Of a stretch of DNA of 64,000 nt, positions 34,322 to 47,870 are shown in pieces. The number at the start of each line of letters is the position of its first letter. The stretch's first letter is position 1. The translations under genes were made by a program, and so were the position numbers. Location: the NCBI GenBank assembly GCA_001510575.1, contig LNGK01000008.1, forward strand, positions 3,002,687-3,066,686. The letters are read 5' to 3'. This stretch comes from Knoxdaviesia capensis. Taxonomy: Eukaryota; Ascomycota; Sordariomycetes; Microascales; Gondwanamycetaceae. The notes beneath the pieces were generated by a model. It was not told where the DNA came from. It saw nothing but the letters and a program-made list of their open reading frames with translations, and searched no databases.

Positions 34322-37300
34322 GGGGGCTTGGTGCTCGGCGGCCATTCACGCTTGTGCTTGGCCGTCCCGTTCTTCTCCGGGTATTCATTCGCGGGTCTCC
34401 CTGTGCCCTATCATGTATGTCTTTTTAGTTACGGCGTTAGGTCTTCACGGGTATGCTTGTTTATGATGTTTTTGCATTCACTTGGGCTACTCTTATAGAT
34501 AAAAGCAAGGTTTCTGTTCATTTCTGGATACAATTCCTCTCTAGTAACTGATGTATCTCTATACATCGGGTGTATCATAGGCGACTTGATTTTCCAGATG
34601 TGATGGTCCGGTCCCGTCTCCGGAGCCTGGCCGGCCCTGGGTTTGAACCTTGATAACCCTACGTTTCTAACCCCTAACGTGACCAATATCATGGTACACA
34701 ACCGAGGCCAGGGCGAGAGTTGCATGAGAAATAAAACCGGAGTATCTCGTGTTTCCCTCTTCTCGTTGTTTCTGTGTGCATGTGTGTTGTCCCGCTCATA
34801 TGCGAGCAAACAGCCACAAACACTGGACCGTGAAACCTGTGCGGCTGTGTCACCACACGCAAGACCGACTGTCTGGTTTCGTGCTTGCCTCTGGAGGGGG
34901 TGATACGGATGAGAAGAGTAAAAATAGACTCGTTAAGGGAAGATTAGGCGTTTGGAAGGCGGTTACAGGGACATGGACGAGATAGATGTATTGACGTCGA
35001 ACTTTGGACACCTGGCGGACAGCCTGGGCTTCACTTTCGAGAGCCCAGAAAACCGCCTCGGCGGACCGCAGATGAGAGTACGCGGCATTCAAACGGTGGA
35101 AATATCACAGTGGAATAGGGGGTAATTGCTTTGACGAACCCTCCTCTGTACAGATGCGATATGCGATAACAGAAATGAGAAGAGGCAGTGCTGGACGTGC
35201 GAAGGTGCACCCGAAATACGGACTGTGGCTAGGCTTATCCATGCTACGGAATGCCACAGATAGGCACGAGGAGAGAGAAATGCCAGATTGCTATATCTAG
35301 ATTATGGGAACTGCATTCTACAGTCGTGCTTGGCTACATGTTCATTCTTGACGTTGTCTGGCCGGACTGCGGTGACACTCGGCGCAGCCGTCCAAGGCGG
35401 GCCACACGCACACGGGGCACAGAACCAAACACGAAACATTCCACGCCTAGAGAAATCGGCACAGAGCAAGGAGAAACAACATGCCGGTCCGGAGCCGGGT
35501 GGAATCCATTTCAAGAACGACATGATCAGCGAAGGGGGGATCCAGATGGACAGGAACAGGAACAAACGCCAGCGTGCTGGCGAGCAAGACCGGAGTCGGG
35601 GAAAATAGATGGCGGTAAGAACAACGTCAGTTACGTCATTTTCCCTTCATTATTTTGCCTTGTGTCTGTCCGCTTGGCGGCCATCAAACTGGGTGGAATG
35701 CTGGGGGTGTTTTTTTATGGCGGATGATGGGTGGCCATTTTACTGTAGGTTCCTGCTCCGCCACAGTCCAAGATGGGGACTGAGCATACAGTACAATATA
35801 GCGTAACCAAAGCGGTGATTTGATGGCCCTCGTGTAACACAGCAGGCAGAGCAGAGAGCATTCAGGATTTCCCAGCGGGCGCTCTTAGAGATTACAGCCA
35901 TGGTTTGTTTGTAGTATTTCGGAGTTTGATATTGCCAGTGTCTCAGTCCTACATACAATACATACTCACTCACCGCAGTCCACATTCACACGATGCAGGA
36001 CCGACTGATTCGGTTTCCAGTTTGGAGGCCATAGGGCCGTTCTTGGGACGGCGCCGCTTGGTGTTTACGTGTTCTCCGGGCTTTCTGGAGACTTTTGAAA
36101 AGGACAAAAGGGCCCGTCGACCTCTCCACCACACACATACACGGGAATAAAGAGGAGAGAGACCGCAGTGAGCCCCGAATCCAGAGCGTTTTACCATCGG
36201 CGGCGGATTTTAGGCGGCGTCTCGTTAGACCGATGGGTGGTTTAACTGATTGTTATGGCCGTGGCCAGAACCCATGGAACGCGGACCACAGAAACAGCCC
36301 AGTCGGAGAGGGGGGCGAACAAACAACAACAACAAGGGAAAATCCGATCAGGCTCAGGGCTCCCCCACCGCCCAGGACGGACTCAACAAGGACACCGGCA
36401 GATCAAACCGACGGTATACCGCAGCCCATCCGAGAGAGAGTTTTTTCAATATATATATATATCTATATAAACATACTGTACAGTAGTTTGGTGCATCGGA
36501 TGACTTCCCAAGCCCCCGTAAACATGCCAAGGATAAACCACACAAAGAAACTGTGAGACACAGCATCCACCACCAACAAAAAGTTGTAACCAGCCGTCAT
36601 GCGGTGGAAGTCTCGGAGCTTCGGTGCTTGAACGCCGTCGCGAAGGTTTTGAGCGTGGCCAATAAGAAACGCTGGATAAGCGGCGGGTGTGAAACTAGCC
36701 AATAGAAACCGTGCGATAGTGGACCAGACTTCTGTTGACTCAGCAAGCGGGCCAAAAATGCCTCGACACCACCGGTCTGCCGGCCCCGGGCGATAGAGAG
36801 AAGATTTTTTTTTTCTAGTTGGGAGAGAGATATTTTCCGCAGGTCATTCGGGGTGAAGACACAGAAAAGTTGGCGCTGGGCGAAAATGAAACGGAATTTC
36901 CTGCAAAACGTGTTCCGGATCATGGAGAGAGCGAGCGAAGATTTTCGCAGTGTTGCCGAACATCAACAGCCCAGTTGTTCCCTCTCGCTACGAGGGCTTT
37001 GAACGGCCGGCCGAAAAGTTTCAGCAGGTCAAGCGACCCTGACCTCGCTGAAAAGCTCGCTTCCAGCACATGTTTAGTGGCGGTGCACTGCAAACTGGCG
37101 AACCCAAGGCCGCTGTTATTGGCTGTTTTGTTTTGGCAGCGCCCCGGAGAGGCCGCCCAGTCCAGGGGCGGTGGGTTTTGGGCGTTGCACCCTTCTTCCA
37201 GTGGCTTCCATTTCATGCCTTCTTTGGGACAGATATCGGATATGCAGGCCGAGATATCCTCCGACATGTACGCAGACTTCTGAGCCACACTTGACACCTT

Positions 37301-38664
37301 CAAAAAGTGCCACAACCGAGAGATCGTCAACGTGCATTCGGTAAAAAAAACTCTCTGAGAACGCCTTCCATGAAAAGCTGGATTTGCGTTTGGTGGTGTC
37401 TCCTGAAGCAGGCAGTGAGTACGGCGAAGGGGGTCAGGTGGCGATGTACCTATCTTGAGGAACTGCATAGCAAAAGATACTTCATGTGCTGAGTAGTAGA
37501 CGCCGTTTACACAGCCCCGAGGATACCTCAAAGACCACCGATCAAATCACAACGCTGGGCCAAGCGATGGATCTGGGTTCTATGAGACGACGGGGCATTA
37601 ATCAGCTGCGTAGAGCAAGCAACAAGGGAGGGAGACTTATTTTCCTTATCCGCACGGCGGGGGACTCGAGCCACCGATATACCGAGTAAATGCCCATTCA
37701 ACCAAGCCCAGCACACACGCCCAGGCCGATCCTTCGAGAACGGTGTTGGAAACTTGTCCAATGGTGGGTGATGGGACGGGATCGGTGGCACAGGGGAGGG
37801 GGGGGGCCCTGACCGTTTTCCTCGCTCATTAAAGCCGTTCCTGGTCAGCAACGCTTGAACTTCTGCCCGGATGAAACATGGGGGCTGATTTGCGCTGGAT
37901 AGGAGAGGCAACGGCAATAGCCAAAAAGCAGACGGTGATGCTCGCCCGACTTTACTCAGCCTTGAAGTTCATCTTGGAACAATCGCTCTTGACATGGATA
38001 AAGTGAGCATACCAGTGCTGAAGCCGTCAACCCACTCCGGGGATCAGTCCCGTAGGTCTCAGGGCTCCAGGTCTCCAAACGACGGCACAAACGAACATAG
38101 AGAAGAAAATTCGAAACGAACGAACTACACATACTGTTGTAGTCTGGACGCCTCGGCGACGCCTCGGAGACGCCTCGTTGAGCCCTCTAGCGAGGGTTGT
38201 CGCGTTCTGCCACTATGTCGATTAAAGCAGGCAATATTATTATCCTAATGGGACATGCGCTTTTCCACCCCCATGCTGACTTTTCTCTCATGAAGTGCAT
38301 AAAGTAAGACACAGGACAAGAGCAGGAAAGGCCTAAAAAAGAAAGAAAGAAAAAAAAAAAGAAAATTGAGCATACGCGTCCCGCCCCACTTCCAACAGAC
38401 TGGTTGGTCGGGGGTGGGTAGTCTTCGAAGGTTTGGGGCTAGGCATGTTGCTCTTTTGGGGGGTATCGTGGTTTTTTGTGGGCTGGCCAACCCAGGATAT
38501 CGGACAGAGTTCCATCTGACGAAGAGCGTTAAAGCACTGGTTTGAAGAGCGTTTGGATTGTTGTGTATTCTTTCACGGATGACACCATTGTGAACGTGAC
38601 TGTTTGGATGGTTTGAAGGGTGGGCGTTTGGACTCAAGATGGGATTATCACCAGCTGGAGACGC

Positions 38665-38709
<45 letters not shown>

Positions 38710-41170
38710 CTTGTGCTGCTGTACAGTGCACGCACGACACCAACAGGGCTGTCTCACGATAAGGCTTTCTCTGGCTCGTGTCTCAGGTCCTCGATAAGGT
38801 ATTCTTCAGGTATCAAGCACGAACTGGCTCGGGCTGAGCATCTATGACTCCGTCAGTCATGATCAGCTTCCCTGTTTCGCTGGCAATATATCGACAAGTC
38901 CAGGGCCCCTTTATCCCCAATCTAAATATGTATATTCGTTTATCTCCCCGAAATGAACACGCAGATATCCAGGCCTGCCATATGCAGACAAACGAGCCCC
39001 CTCCTGTCCACCATGGCTGTTCTCCTTGATATGGATGAAGAGGCCCAGCACTTGCATATCAGGACTGAACCAGCACACACTGCACACTTACGTTACCTGT
39101 ATAACGCATAAACTAAAGAGAGCTTTGAGCCTATTCTCAAACGCCACCACTCTGTTGCATTCATTTGCACATACTGTACAGCACAGAAGATACCATCGTC
39201 TGTCTCCTCCTGGAACTCGCGCCCATCGGCTTGTATGAAGATTTTGCGGATGCTATGCAGCATGTATCTGGCGCTGGCTGGATCGTTTCCCCTCTCGACG
39301 AGTGAAACTATCATGCTCCGAATCCCAATCATTTCGGCCAGCTGTCCATATTAGTGTCCAATGCATCCGCATGCCAACTCGGACCGCCCAAGCTGGCGTC
39401 GTCATCACCGTAACTTATCGAGCAAAAAAACCCCCCCAGACCACCGCGTCCCAAACATTTCTCTTCACTGTAACACTGGCGACTCCACCGTAAACCACTT
39501 TATTTCCGAGTTGGTCTGGCACCGGTGCATACATCGTCGATTCGAGAGTCCTGGAATAGCATAGCACCATGGAATACGAATCGAGTTTCCGTCCTCGGTA
39601 CAGCCTGCTTCAATCGGGAGGCTTTGTTTGAAAGGCTAATTATTGTGCTCGTCGTGTTTCTTCCCCGTTTCCTCTCCGCCACAACCCACCAGCTCGAGCT
39701 GGACCAATGGCAAACCCAGTCTAGAAGAGGTGATCCGGTGCTGAGCGTCGTGTGTTTTGGGACGGCGTCGTATGAGCGCGGTATGCGGGGAGTCAGATCT
39801 GGGAGTAGGGCGAGAGTTGTTCACGGCCGGTCGGTTGACGGACAAGCAAGCAATGGAGATCTTCAGCCACAGTAATACGAGATGACGAAGGGCTCTTTCC
39901 CCTTGACACGGACCGTCATAGACTCGAATCGGTGTTGATAGCAGCATTTCGCTCACAGAGTGCATTTAGATGTCGTGATAGATCAACCATTTTTCGTTGT
40001 ATCAGACTATCCACATGAGCTCGTGAGTTTCTTACCCCTTTAGTGCCTGAGCCCTCAAACACAGCCTTGGGAACCATCTGGTTTAGGCGGGGTTTAGGGG
40101 ACTTTCAGGGCCATTTAGGCCTTTAACACCACTTCAGGGGTGCGCGCTGATAAAGTTGTTTCCGGCAGGTTACAGGCCCTGTTCTGCTGGCGAGAGCCCT
40201 GTATTTCATGCCATTGAGGGCCATTCGTCTGCTCCCAATCGGACCACAGACATCGGACCATCGGGAGAACCTTGTACAGAACAATATCGCTGTGGTTGTT
40301 CTCCCAATCCCGGCACAAGATTTTGCCTGAGAGAGAAGCCAACTATCGCCGGCTCTGATTGGCCGGCCTGTCTCTCCGGCGCCCCACTCTGCACTTTGGG
40401 TCGTTCACTCTACGCAGAAAAACGCTGACGCGGCCTCCTCCTTCCTCCGACCAGCTTCCAAATTGCATGTACCCCCCCCAGTCGGGATTTCCTCTAAGCC
40501 ACCCTCCAATATCTATGTACCCTTTCATGCTTGATGCAGTGTAAATGGTACTTCTCGCTTCCCTCGCTCGTCGCCGCCCTGCGTGTATTCATCACGCCCA
40601 CCCCCCTAAAGGAGGCACTTCTGGCATTTCCCACTCCCCTCTCTCCCCTCTCCCTCGGTCTTGCCCTCGTTCTCTGGCCCATCGCCCTGTCCTGTCCTTT
40701 GCTCCTTCCCTCGCTGATTTATGTTGGGTTGCGCTTGTTGTGGTTTGACAGTGCAGTATTGAGCTCCCTTTTTGCTCCTTCCGTTTGGCTGTTTGGTGGC
40801 TTGACTAACCCGTTTTTCTTGGTCCCTATTGCCCTAACCTTCCAGGCATCCATAACTGTACCTTGATCCCCTTTCCCCTTCTCGTTTTCAACTTCTCTCT
40901 TCTTTCCCTTTTTCCCTCTTCCCTCCGTTTCTTCAACTTTGCTTCCCTTTTTCATCATCCCATCATCACTCACCACCACCACCCAACCTGTCAACTATTT
41001 CTGCCTCACTTTTCTGTTTATCTCAGCAATCTATTCAACCGAAAGCCGAAATCAATAATTTGAAAGAGCCCGTCCTGATATCTGAGTGCCATTGAGAGTT
41101 TCTTCTCACACTCATTTTGTCATTGATTTCCCCCCCGCCAATTTTTTCCGCGTCTTTCGCCTGTCACGCA
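34322..41170. other. Intergenic region between SDA1 and the bZIP gene
   Basis: About 6.8 kb without a supportable gene. It contains a short AT repeat (36448-36463), the palindrome TACTGTACAGTA (36474-36485), a second TACTGTAC (39172), a short GACGCCTCGG-type direct repeat near 38147-38174 and an AC microsatellite (38668-38708). From about 40590 to 41120 the plus strand becomes C/T-rich, consistent with a long leader of the bZIP gene. Confidence 0.5.
38668..38708. repeat. (AC)n microsatellite, about 20 units
   Basis: An uninterrupted AC dinucleotide tract in intergenic DNA. It is the cause of the spurious Cys-Val-rich frame on the opposite strand. Confidence 0.97.
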
Positions 41171-43005
41171 ATGGCCTCGAGCCAGACCATCGATCCTCTC
41201 GACGCTCTGCTCGACCTGTCCGAGTATGACACAGTCTCTTTCCAGAACTCCGATCTGACCACCGATTCCAAGAACATCTACATCTCGCGCCCGACCAGCC
41301 AGATCCAGTCGCCGGCCGTGCCGACCCTGACCAGCCATTCCATCTCTGGCCCGAGTCACCAGTACGATCTCTACAAGCAGCAGACCGGCATCGTCCCCGG
41401 CGCCTTTGCAAGCACTCTTGCTGTCAACCAGAACTCCCACCTCGGCTTTGGCATGAACATGGAGTACCTGAGCGTCAGCCCGGCCGACAGCATGTTCGAC
41501 TTCAACACTTCGCCGTCCGAGGTGTCCCTTAACGCCGCCGATCTTGACCTGGACTTCGACTCCCCCGAGGAGTCGTTCCTGTTCGATGCCACCATCGATC
41601 CTTCGGCCGTCCTCGGCGGCCAGGAGCCGTCTCCCACCATCGAGTCGACTCCTGCCATGCCGTCCACTGCTCGCCGCTTGTATCCCGGCATCCACTCCCA
41701 GACCGCCATGGCCAAGGCCCAGGCCCAACAGTCTCAGCGCCAGCAGCAGCCGCAGCTTGTGCAGACCAGACAATCCCCTCCTGCCAAGCCCCGCCAAAAG
41801 TCTGCTCAGCCCAACGATCCCATTGTCGAGCAGAAGATCACCCAGGTGCTCAGCGCTATGCGGGCGAAGTCCAGCTCTCCCCAGATGGACGCCCAGATGT
41901 ATCAACAGTCCGCTCATGCCTCGATGAACCTGTCGAAGGACCACATGGATGATGACGACATGGATGAGGACCAGAAGCTTCTTGCCAGCGAAGAGGGCAA
42001 GAAGCTCAGCAGCAAGGAACGCCGCCAGCTCCGGAACAAGGTGTCCGCACGTGCCTTCCGCTCCCGCAGAAAGGGTCAGTACATAATCTCCAACATATCC
42101 TGTCTCTATTCACGTGAACTCGTTACTAACTATTTTTCCTTCCTATAGAATACATCACCCAGCTGGAGAGCGAAATTGCTAACAAGGTCAACGAGAACGG
42201 CGAGCTCCGCACTCAGAACCGGGCACTCCTCGAAGAGAACAAGCGTCTCACCGACCTTACTCGCATGCTTCTTGCCTCTCCTTCCTTCTCCGTCTTCCTT
42301 GACAACCTGAGCGCTGGCGCTTCTGTGAACACAATCATCCCGCAGGCCCCCGCCGTCGCTAAGCCCGAGAACGGCTCCGAGCGCCAGCTTCCCAAGGACG
42401 TCAACCCCTACGCTGCTACCCAGCAGGTGCAGCAGCACCAGCAGATTGGCCTGACCATGATCCCTGAGCAGAACGTCGACTTCTCGATGATGTCTTACGA
42501 CAACGACATGTCCTTCAACGTGCAGCCGCAGGTCTTTGCCGTGCTGGAGCTCCCCGAGGTCCCTACTACCATTGAGTCGTCGCTGCTGAGCGGAAAGTCC
42601 TCCAACTTCGTTGGCGAGTCCTTCGACTCGGACAACGAGAAGATTGAGGTGCCTACTCTTGACCTCCCCGTCGAGAAGTCTCTGGCTCCGGAGCTTCCCG
42701 AGGTTGCTCCCGTCTTGAACGAGGAGTTCGAGTCGGACCCTGAATTTGCCCTGTACCACTCTGCCTCTCCTGTCTCGCGTGATGCTGAACAGCCCGTTGA
42801 GCTCGACACTGAGCGTCTTGCCCAGGTCGACAACAGCTTTGTCGGCATCGAGTCGGAAAAGTCTGCCACCCTTGCCACCCGCCTTGAACTCGTTGATGCC
42901 CCGGAAGTTGATGAGAGAATTGCCGATATCGCCATGGCCCGCGTTGTGCGGATAAGTGAGCGGATAGACAGCATCGTGGAGCGGATAGAGCGGTTCATTT
43001 TCTAG
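41171..43005 (+). CDS. bZIP transcription factor, idi-4-like
   Basis: Exons 41171-42074 and 42149-43005 are joined by a 74-nt intron (GTCAGT...TAG) and give 586 residues. The intron falls exactly between the basic region and the zipper, a common fungal position. The basic region SSKERRQLRNKVSARAFRSR has the invariant Asn and Arg of the N-x7-R signature. After the junction EYITQLESEI starts a leucine heptad run through ELRTQNRALLEENKRL. The N-terminus is rich in Ser, Pro and Gln with acidic patches (activation-type), and DHMDDDDMDEDQ precedes the basic region. The C-terminus contains ERIADIAMARVVRISERID, which I recall from the Podospora idi-4 group, induced during vegetative incompatibility and linked to stress and autophagy. 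Assignment to that subgroup is by memory of the pattern. The long C/T-rich upstream region suggests strong transcription. The gene is convergent with MLH3. Confidence 0.93.
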
Positions 43006-43787
43006 ATGAACCTCGCCTACCTGATCCTCTATATTGTTACGTCCGTTTTCATATCATGACCTGCTTCTATCTTTTCACTCATCTTCTTCCAGACTTCTTT
43101 CCCTTGTCCTCACTACGCTGTTCTGGTTGACGATGTCTTCCATTTCATGTTTTATATAAGCTATATGCGATGTTGTCACGTCTGTTTCTTGTCTTTTCTC
43201 ATTTGTCTACATGTACACTCATGTATACCTTGACAACGCATTTCATCGAGGGCTGCTTCTTTTTTCCTATCAACGAGGGACTTTCTCCTACGGGATTTTT
43301 ACAACGGGTTTACGGCTATCACTAGGATACGGAGTTTTTGTTTTTCATTTGTCTATTTTCATTCCTGTACATTCTCTTGAGAGGATGATTTACTCTGCCT
43401 AAGGCTTCTTTTCCTTCTTGTCTAGTATATTTTTGGAGCTGCTGTTTTAGTACAGAAGTCACTCCCAGTCTTTGCTATCAACACTTTATAGCCAAATTCT
43501 ACATCACTCAATCCACCAAGTTTGTCTTATCTCAGTAACAAGATGTGACTATTTCCTATTTCCGCTGTTCAAAGTGCGCGCCCAAAACACAACTCTTAGG
43601 TAGATAATAATTTAAAAGAACGATTAACATGGCCGTCAATGCGTCCCAGCTCATTTTCTATCGTAGCCCATCCCATGTCAGTGTGAGATGTGTCGTGCGC
43701 CGTAACCCAAGTATGTCAATTCGTGAAAGTCAGAAGTCGTGAATGATTCATGTGTGTCCCTAACAGGCCCCTTAACAAAACTGTATA
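43006..43787. other. Shared 3' region of the convergent bZIP and MLH3 genes
   Basis: T-rich DNA after the bZIP stop codon, with no coding signal. It should contain both polyadenylation sites. Confidence 0.5.
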
Positions 43788-46655
43788 TCAAGCAAGCCAG
43801 GCACGGAACAAATTTGCGTCATCATCCGCAAACTCGCCCGGCAAACACGATAGACCCGTCGTAAGAGGAGTATCCTCGGGAGCCAGCGGTGGAGCTGGCG
43901 GTCCACCCGCCGGCCAAAGATCGGTGTCGGCGCCGAGGTCGAGCAGCGGGACCATGCTGGGCCGCCCGTGGGCGCACTGGAAGGGGAACCTGCAGTCCGA
44001 GAGGCGGGCCAGGAGGGCAGCGCAGTCTGCTTTGGAGAGGGGGTCGTTGAACATGATTGCGCCTGTGGTGGGACTCTATCAGTATCTGTATGCAGGGGAG
44101 GAGGAGGAGGAGGAAGGGGACGGTGTGGGGAGGGGAAAAAGAGGAAGACTTACTTCGGCATGCCCGGGAGTGGAGCAAATCCAGAATACCGCGCGGACAC
44201 CCGTGGAACAGGGCGGGCCAGTCCGCCGGACGCCCGGCCCCGCTCACCGCCACCGCCACCGCCGGAACCCGGGGACGCGGGACCCCGCCGCGCTCGTCCA
44301 GCGCGGCCAGCTCGGCACGCACAAGCGCGATCAACAGCGCGGGGTCCTGCGTGCACCGGGCAGCGATGGCGGGCGGCAGCCGCCGCACCCGCACGTTCTG
44401 CGCGGTATCCCCGTCGGCGGGGACGGCAGGCTGCGGCGGCGGGGGCACGTCGGCGTAGATGCCCCAGTGCTCGAAGTGCGCGCGCGCCCGGCGCAGCTGG
44501 GCGCACTCGCGGGCGGCCAGCGCGAACACGAGCGGCGCGGGGACGGCCTCGGAGAGCGCGGGCGGGCCGGCGGGCGGGAAGTAGGCGGCCAGAAGGTGTT
44601 CGAGGCGGCAGCGCTCGTCGGCGGCGTGCTGGTCGATCATCACGAGCAGTGTCGGGGGTGCGTCGGCAGCGCTGGTGGTGGGGAGTTTGGCGAGGATGAA
44701 CTTGCGGTCGACCTGCGCAACGACCTCTGCTGCGGCGAGCGCAGACTTGGTGAGGCGGCTGGTGAGGCTGGCGCGGGAGGTGCCGGCGCTTTTGCTGTTG
44801 TTGTTGCTGCCAGTGGCCTCGGCGGTGTGGGTGTGGATGTGGCGGATCGGGAGTTCGGGGATGTCGAAGACGGGGTTGTGCGAGTTGCGGAGGAGAGTAT
44901 CTAGCCATTGTTCTTCTGGTATGTTGTTGGTGGCGGCGGCGGTCGGCGGTGTGGTGGTGGTAGTGGTGGGTTTGCGTAGTATGCGCTCAGCAGGCGGAAC
45001 TTCAGCGAAAGGGCGGCGAAGGAGACCGCCAGACGCATCTACAAGTGGGATTCGCGGTGGTGGTGGGGCGGATTCGGCGTATAACTTGCGAATGTGTTCC
45101 TCCCGTGCCTTGACGTCGGCACGGTCTTCGCCGGTTTTCATGCGGGTCCATGTTGCAAAGCCGGTCCCTCCTCCAGTCGAAGGGCGTGGTGGCCGGGCCC
45201 TCTTGGTGCGGCTCGGTGGCCGGGGCGCTATGCTGCGGGCCGTGCTCATCGGTGCATCAGAGCTGTCGTTTTCCACAGCAGTAGCTGCTGGCGCCGAATC
45301 CTGCTCGCCAACGTCGAAGTTGTGCTTCTTCAGAAACTGCACGCACACAGCCTTGAGCAGGTCAGACACCGGGCCCACCAGCGACTTCTGCCCCAGCACA
45401 AAGTCCACGTCGGAGTACATGGGCGATGCGGACGCGCCCACCCGGATCACCAGGGCGAACATCGGCCACCGCTCCACGGCCGCCCGGCGTTTCTCGGCTA
45501 CAACCCCGCCGCGGGTCTTCTCGCCATAGTTGTCACCGGTACCGTCCGACGCGTCCAGGGCGAAGTTGGATGCGGTAAAGACGCGGTTGACTTCGTGGTA
45601 CAGGCTGCTAGAGCCCTGGTCGCTGGCGATCGGGTGTACGCCAAGACTAAGAAACTGGGCGCGGCGGGTGGCGGTTGGGTTTAGGGAGATGCAGCCGTGC
45701 ACGCTCACGGTGCCGCAGGTGGCTGATACTGGTTCCCACGAGGCGGCATCGACGGTATCGACGAGTCCCGCTTGGAGGAGGAGGCGGTGGGTGCACGCGG
45801 CGAAGTCCTGTGGAGACGGTGCACTTGACATTGACTCGGTGGTTCTGGACGGAGGAGCAGACTGCAGCCGGAGCCGGAGATCCGACCGCGCGGCAGATCC
45901 CCCAGCGGATGCCGGCACTCGAACCACAACCGTAACAGAAACGGCATATGGCCAGGCCACAACAACCGCCAGCACCCGGAGGCACAGCCGCGCAAAGTCG
46001 CGGTCAACCACCGCGCGGTCGGCAGCAGCAGCGGCGCGCTGGCGCAGCCGCACCGGCATCGCGCCGAAGAGGTTCGTGACGACCACCCGCGTGCCGTGCG
46101 ATTGACCCCGACGGGAAAAGTCTGCCGAGCCAACAAGCGAAGACGTATCGGCCGGCACGAAGCTGGGCACGTCACGGCTGGCGGGCACGGGAATGCGCCG
46201 GTCGATCACCTGGGTGCGGTGCAGTGTCAGCGAGTTGCACGAGCGGTGGCCGCGGGCGCGGGACACGAGCAGCACGAGGGCGAGCGCGGAGAGCGACGCA
46301 AGGAATGTGCCGCGACGGCCGTGCACTGTTGCCGAGGGCTCGCGGGAGGAGTCTACCGCAAACCTGTTAGTATCATCATCTCAATGGCTGCAGAGTGGGA
46401 AAACAGCGGGGGTGTCTTACGGTGCAGCTTTGCCAGCCCGCCATCGACCGCAAACTCGGCCGCTGGAATCCCGTCGCCGTCATCGTCGACCGTGCAGCTG
46501 CCCCGGCCGTAGTCCACAGTCACGGTAACTGTGCGGGCTCCCGCGTCGAGGGCGTTCTTGAGAAGCCCGCACGCTACGTCGTTGGCGTCGGTGATGGCGG
46601 CGGACGACGCGATCTGCGCGGCTGTGTCGGGCGGAAGCGCGCGGATGGGGGCCAT
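43788..46655 (-). CDS. MLH3: MLH3, MutL-family mismatch repair and meiotic recombination endonuclease
   Basis: Exons 46655-46421, 46352-44154 and 44062-43788 join in frame to 902 residues. MLH3 partners MLH1 in the MutL-gamma complex, acting in mismatch repair and meiotic crossover resolution in the nucleus. The N-terminus carries the GHKL ATPase motifs: GLLKNALDAG near residue 29, DDDGDGIPAAEF near residue 57, GLAKLHH at the first exon junction, GRRGTFLASLSALAL and GTRVVVTNLFGAMPVR. A Pro/Thr-rich linker follows. The C-terminal dimerisation and endonuclease domain has DQHAADERCRLE, matching DQHAx2Ex4E, then ACRSAIMFNDPLSKADC across the second intron and FPFQCAHGRPSMVPL, the Cys-His metal site of MLH3. 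Presence of all these motifs separates it from PMS1-type proteins, which have CPHGRP. The sequence is very GC-rich, and long antisense frames exist but are shadows. It shares a divergent promoter with the 47538 gene. Confidence 0.95.
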
Positions 46656-47537
46656 GGCTTCACAGTATCAGGGGATGAACGTAGATAGATCTGCATTTCC
46701 GGGCACTTGCAAGGTTTTCGGTGCAGGTCGACAATACATTGGAGGTATCCGTGAAGACAGAAAGATGAGAAGGAGGGTCTAAACACTAGATGTCAAGGCG
46801 GTTTAGGGTTGTGTTGGGGTTACTCGGCACTCGATGACTCAGCAGTGTTCGGGTTAGGGTCTAGCGCCACAGGGGCCAATTTCCCCCAGTGGCGCAAAGC
46901 TACGCTGTGATTGGCCGGCCGGATCTGATGCCTTTACGCATTGGCATTTGTTTTCGTCGTGAGAGAGAGAGAACAGGTTGTCTGTGATAATTCCCGATTT
47001 ACGTCCTTTTTTCGAATTATCTGACTCAATATTTGCTGCGTTTGTTTCTCCCGTCGCCTTTACTCAAATTCAAGATTTTATTTCCCCCCTTTTTGCTCCC
47101 TTCCAAGTAACTTGCCAACTTGTCTCTTAAATTGAACTCTGGTATCCGACTCTCCCGCATCTCGCTCTCTTCTCTGTCGCTATCGATTTCCCAGTGCAAC
47201 CTCACAGTATCACCAGCATTTACCAGGGTTCTTTGTTCTCCGCCCTGTTCCGTCGTTTCGTCATCGCGTTCAGCCCCGGTGCTTTCTCCTCCCGCATATC
47301 GCGACGTGTGTGTCCTACAACCAAACGGACTCTTCTTCGAGTTGAGGCAGTGCACAAGCAGCCTGATCTCTGCGCTGTCTGCCTATCCGGCCCATTTGAA
47401 CGTGGCCCACACACCCACGCCGCCTGAGATCGATTCGTCCGCCCATCTGCATCTCGCCATCTGGATACTGTGTGCATCCAGTGTCCATCCGATACCAGAT
47501 CATCATCCCCGGCCCGTGACGGATCGCCACACCTGCC
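46656..47537. promoter_or_regulatory. Divergent promoter between MLH3 and the polyQ serine-rich gene
   Basis: About 880 bases separate the two outward-facing start codons. TTAGGG-type elements occur at 46801-46810 and 46851-46860, nearer to MLH3. A CT-rich stretch at 47120-47530 probably forms the leader of the plus-strand gene. Function of the TTAGGG elements is inferred only. Confidence 0.5.
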
Positions 47538-47826
47538 ATGGCGACCACTGAGGCCGTCATGCACTCGCATGGTAAGAACAAAGCCCATCTCCCCCCATCC
47601 CGTGATGCTTGGCACCGTCCGTTTGTTACAGGCCCATCTAACGCTGCCTCCAGACCAGCGCGACCGCTCCGCCCGACGCCGACCCTTCTCCACGTTCATC
47701 AAGAAACTCGCGAACCTCAAGGGCTCCTCGTTCGGCGAGGCTGCCCGCCACCGCCCGAAACGGGGCTACCACATCCGCATGAGCTCGAAAGCCCCGCAGA
47801 ACACCTTGCTACACTCATCACCACAC

Positions 47827-47870
<44 letters not shown>

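Noticed and set aside
37660..37690. GGCTCGAGTCC on the minus strand, resembling a tRNA T loop
   Set aside because: The flanking bases do not pair into a T stem and no cloverleaf can be drawn.
38245..38757. 170-codon minus-strand frame with a Cys-Val run
   Set aside because: The run is a translated AC microsatellite; no domain around it.
43750..44904. 384-codon open frame on the plus strand
   Set aside because: Antisense shadow of MLH3 caused by high GC. Its peptide is Arg/Gly-rich with no domain, and the opposite strand has the MutL motifs.
44675..46105. Overlapping plus-strand frames of up to 284 codons
   Set aside because: Also GC-driven shadows of MLH3.
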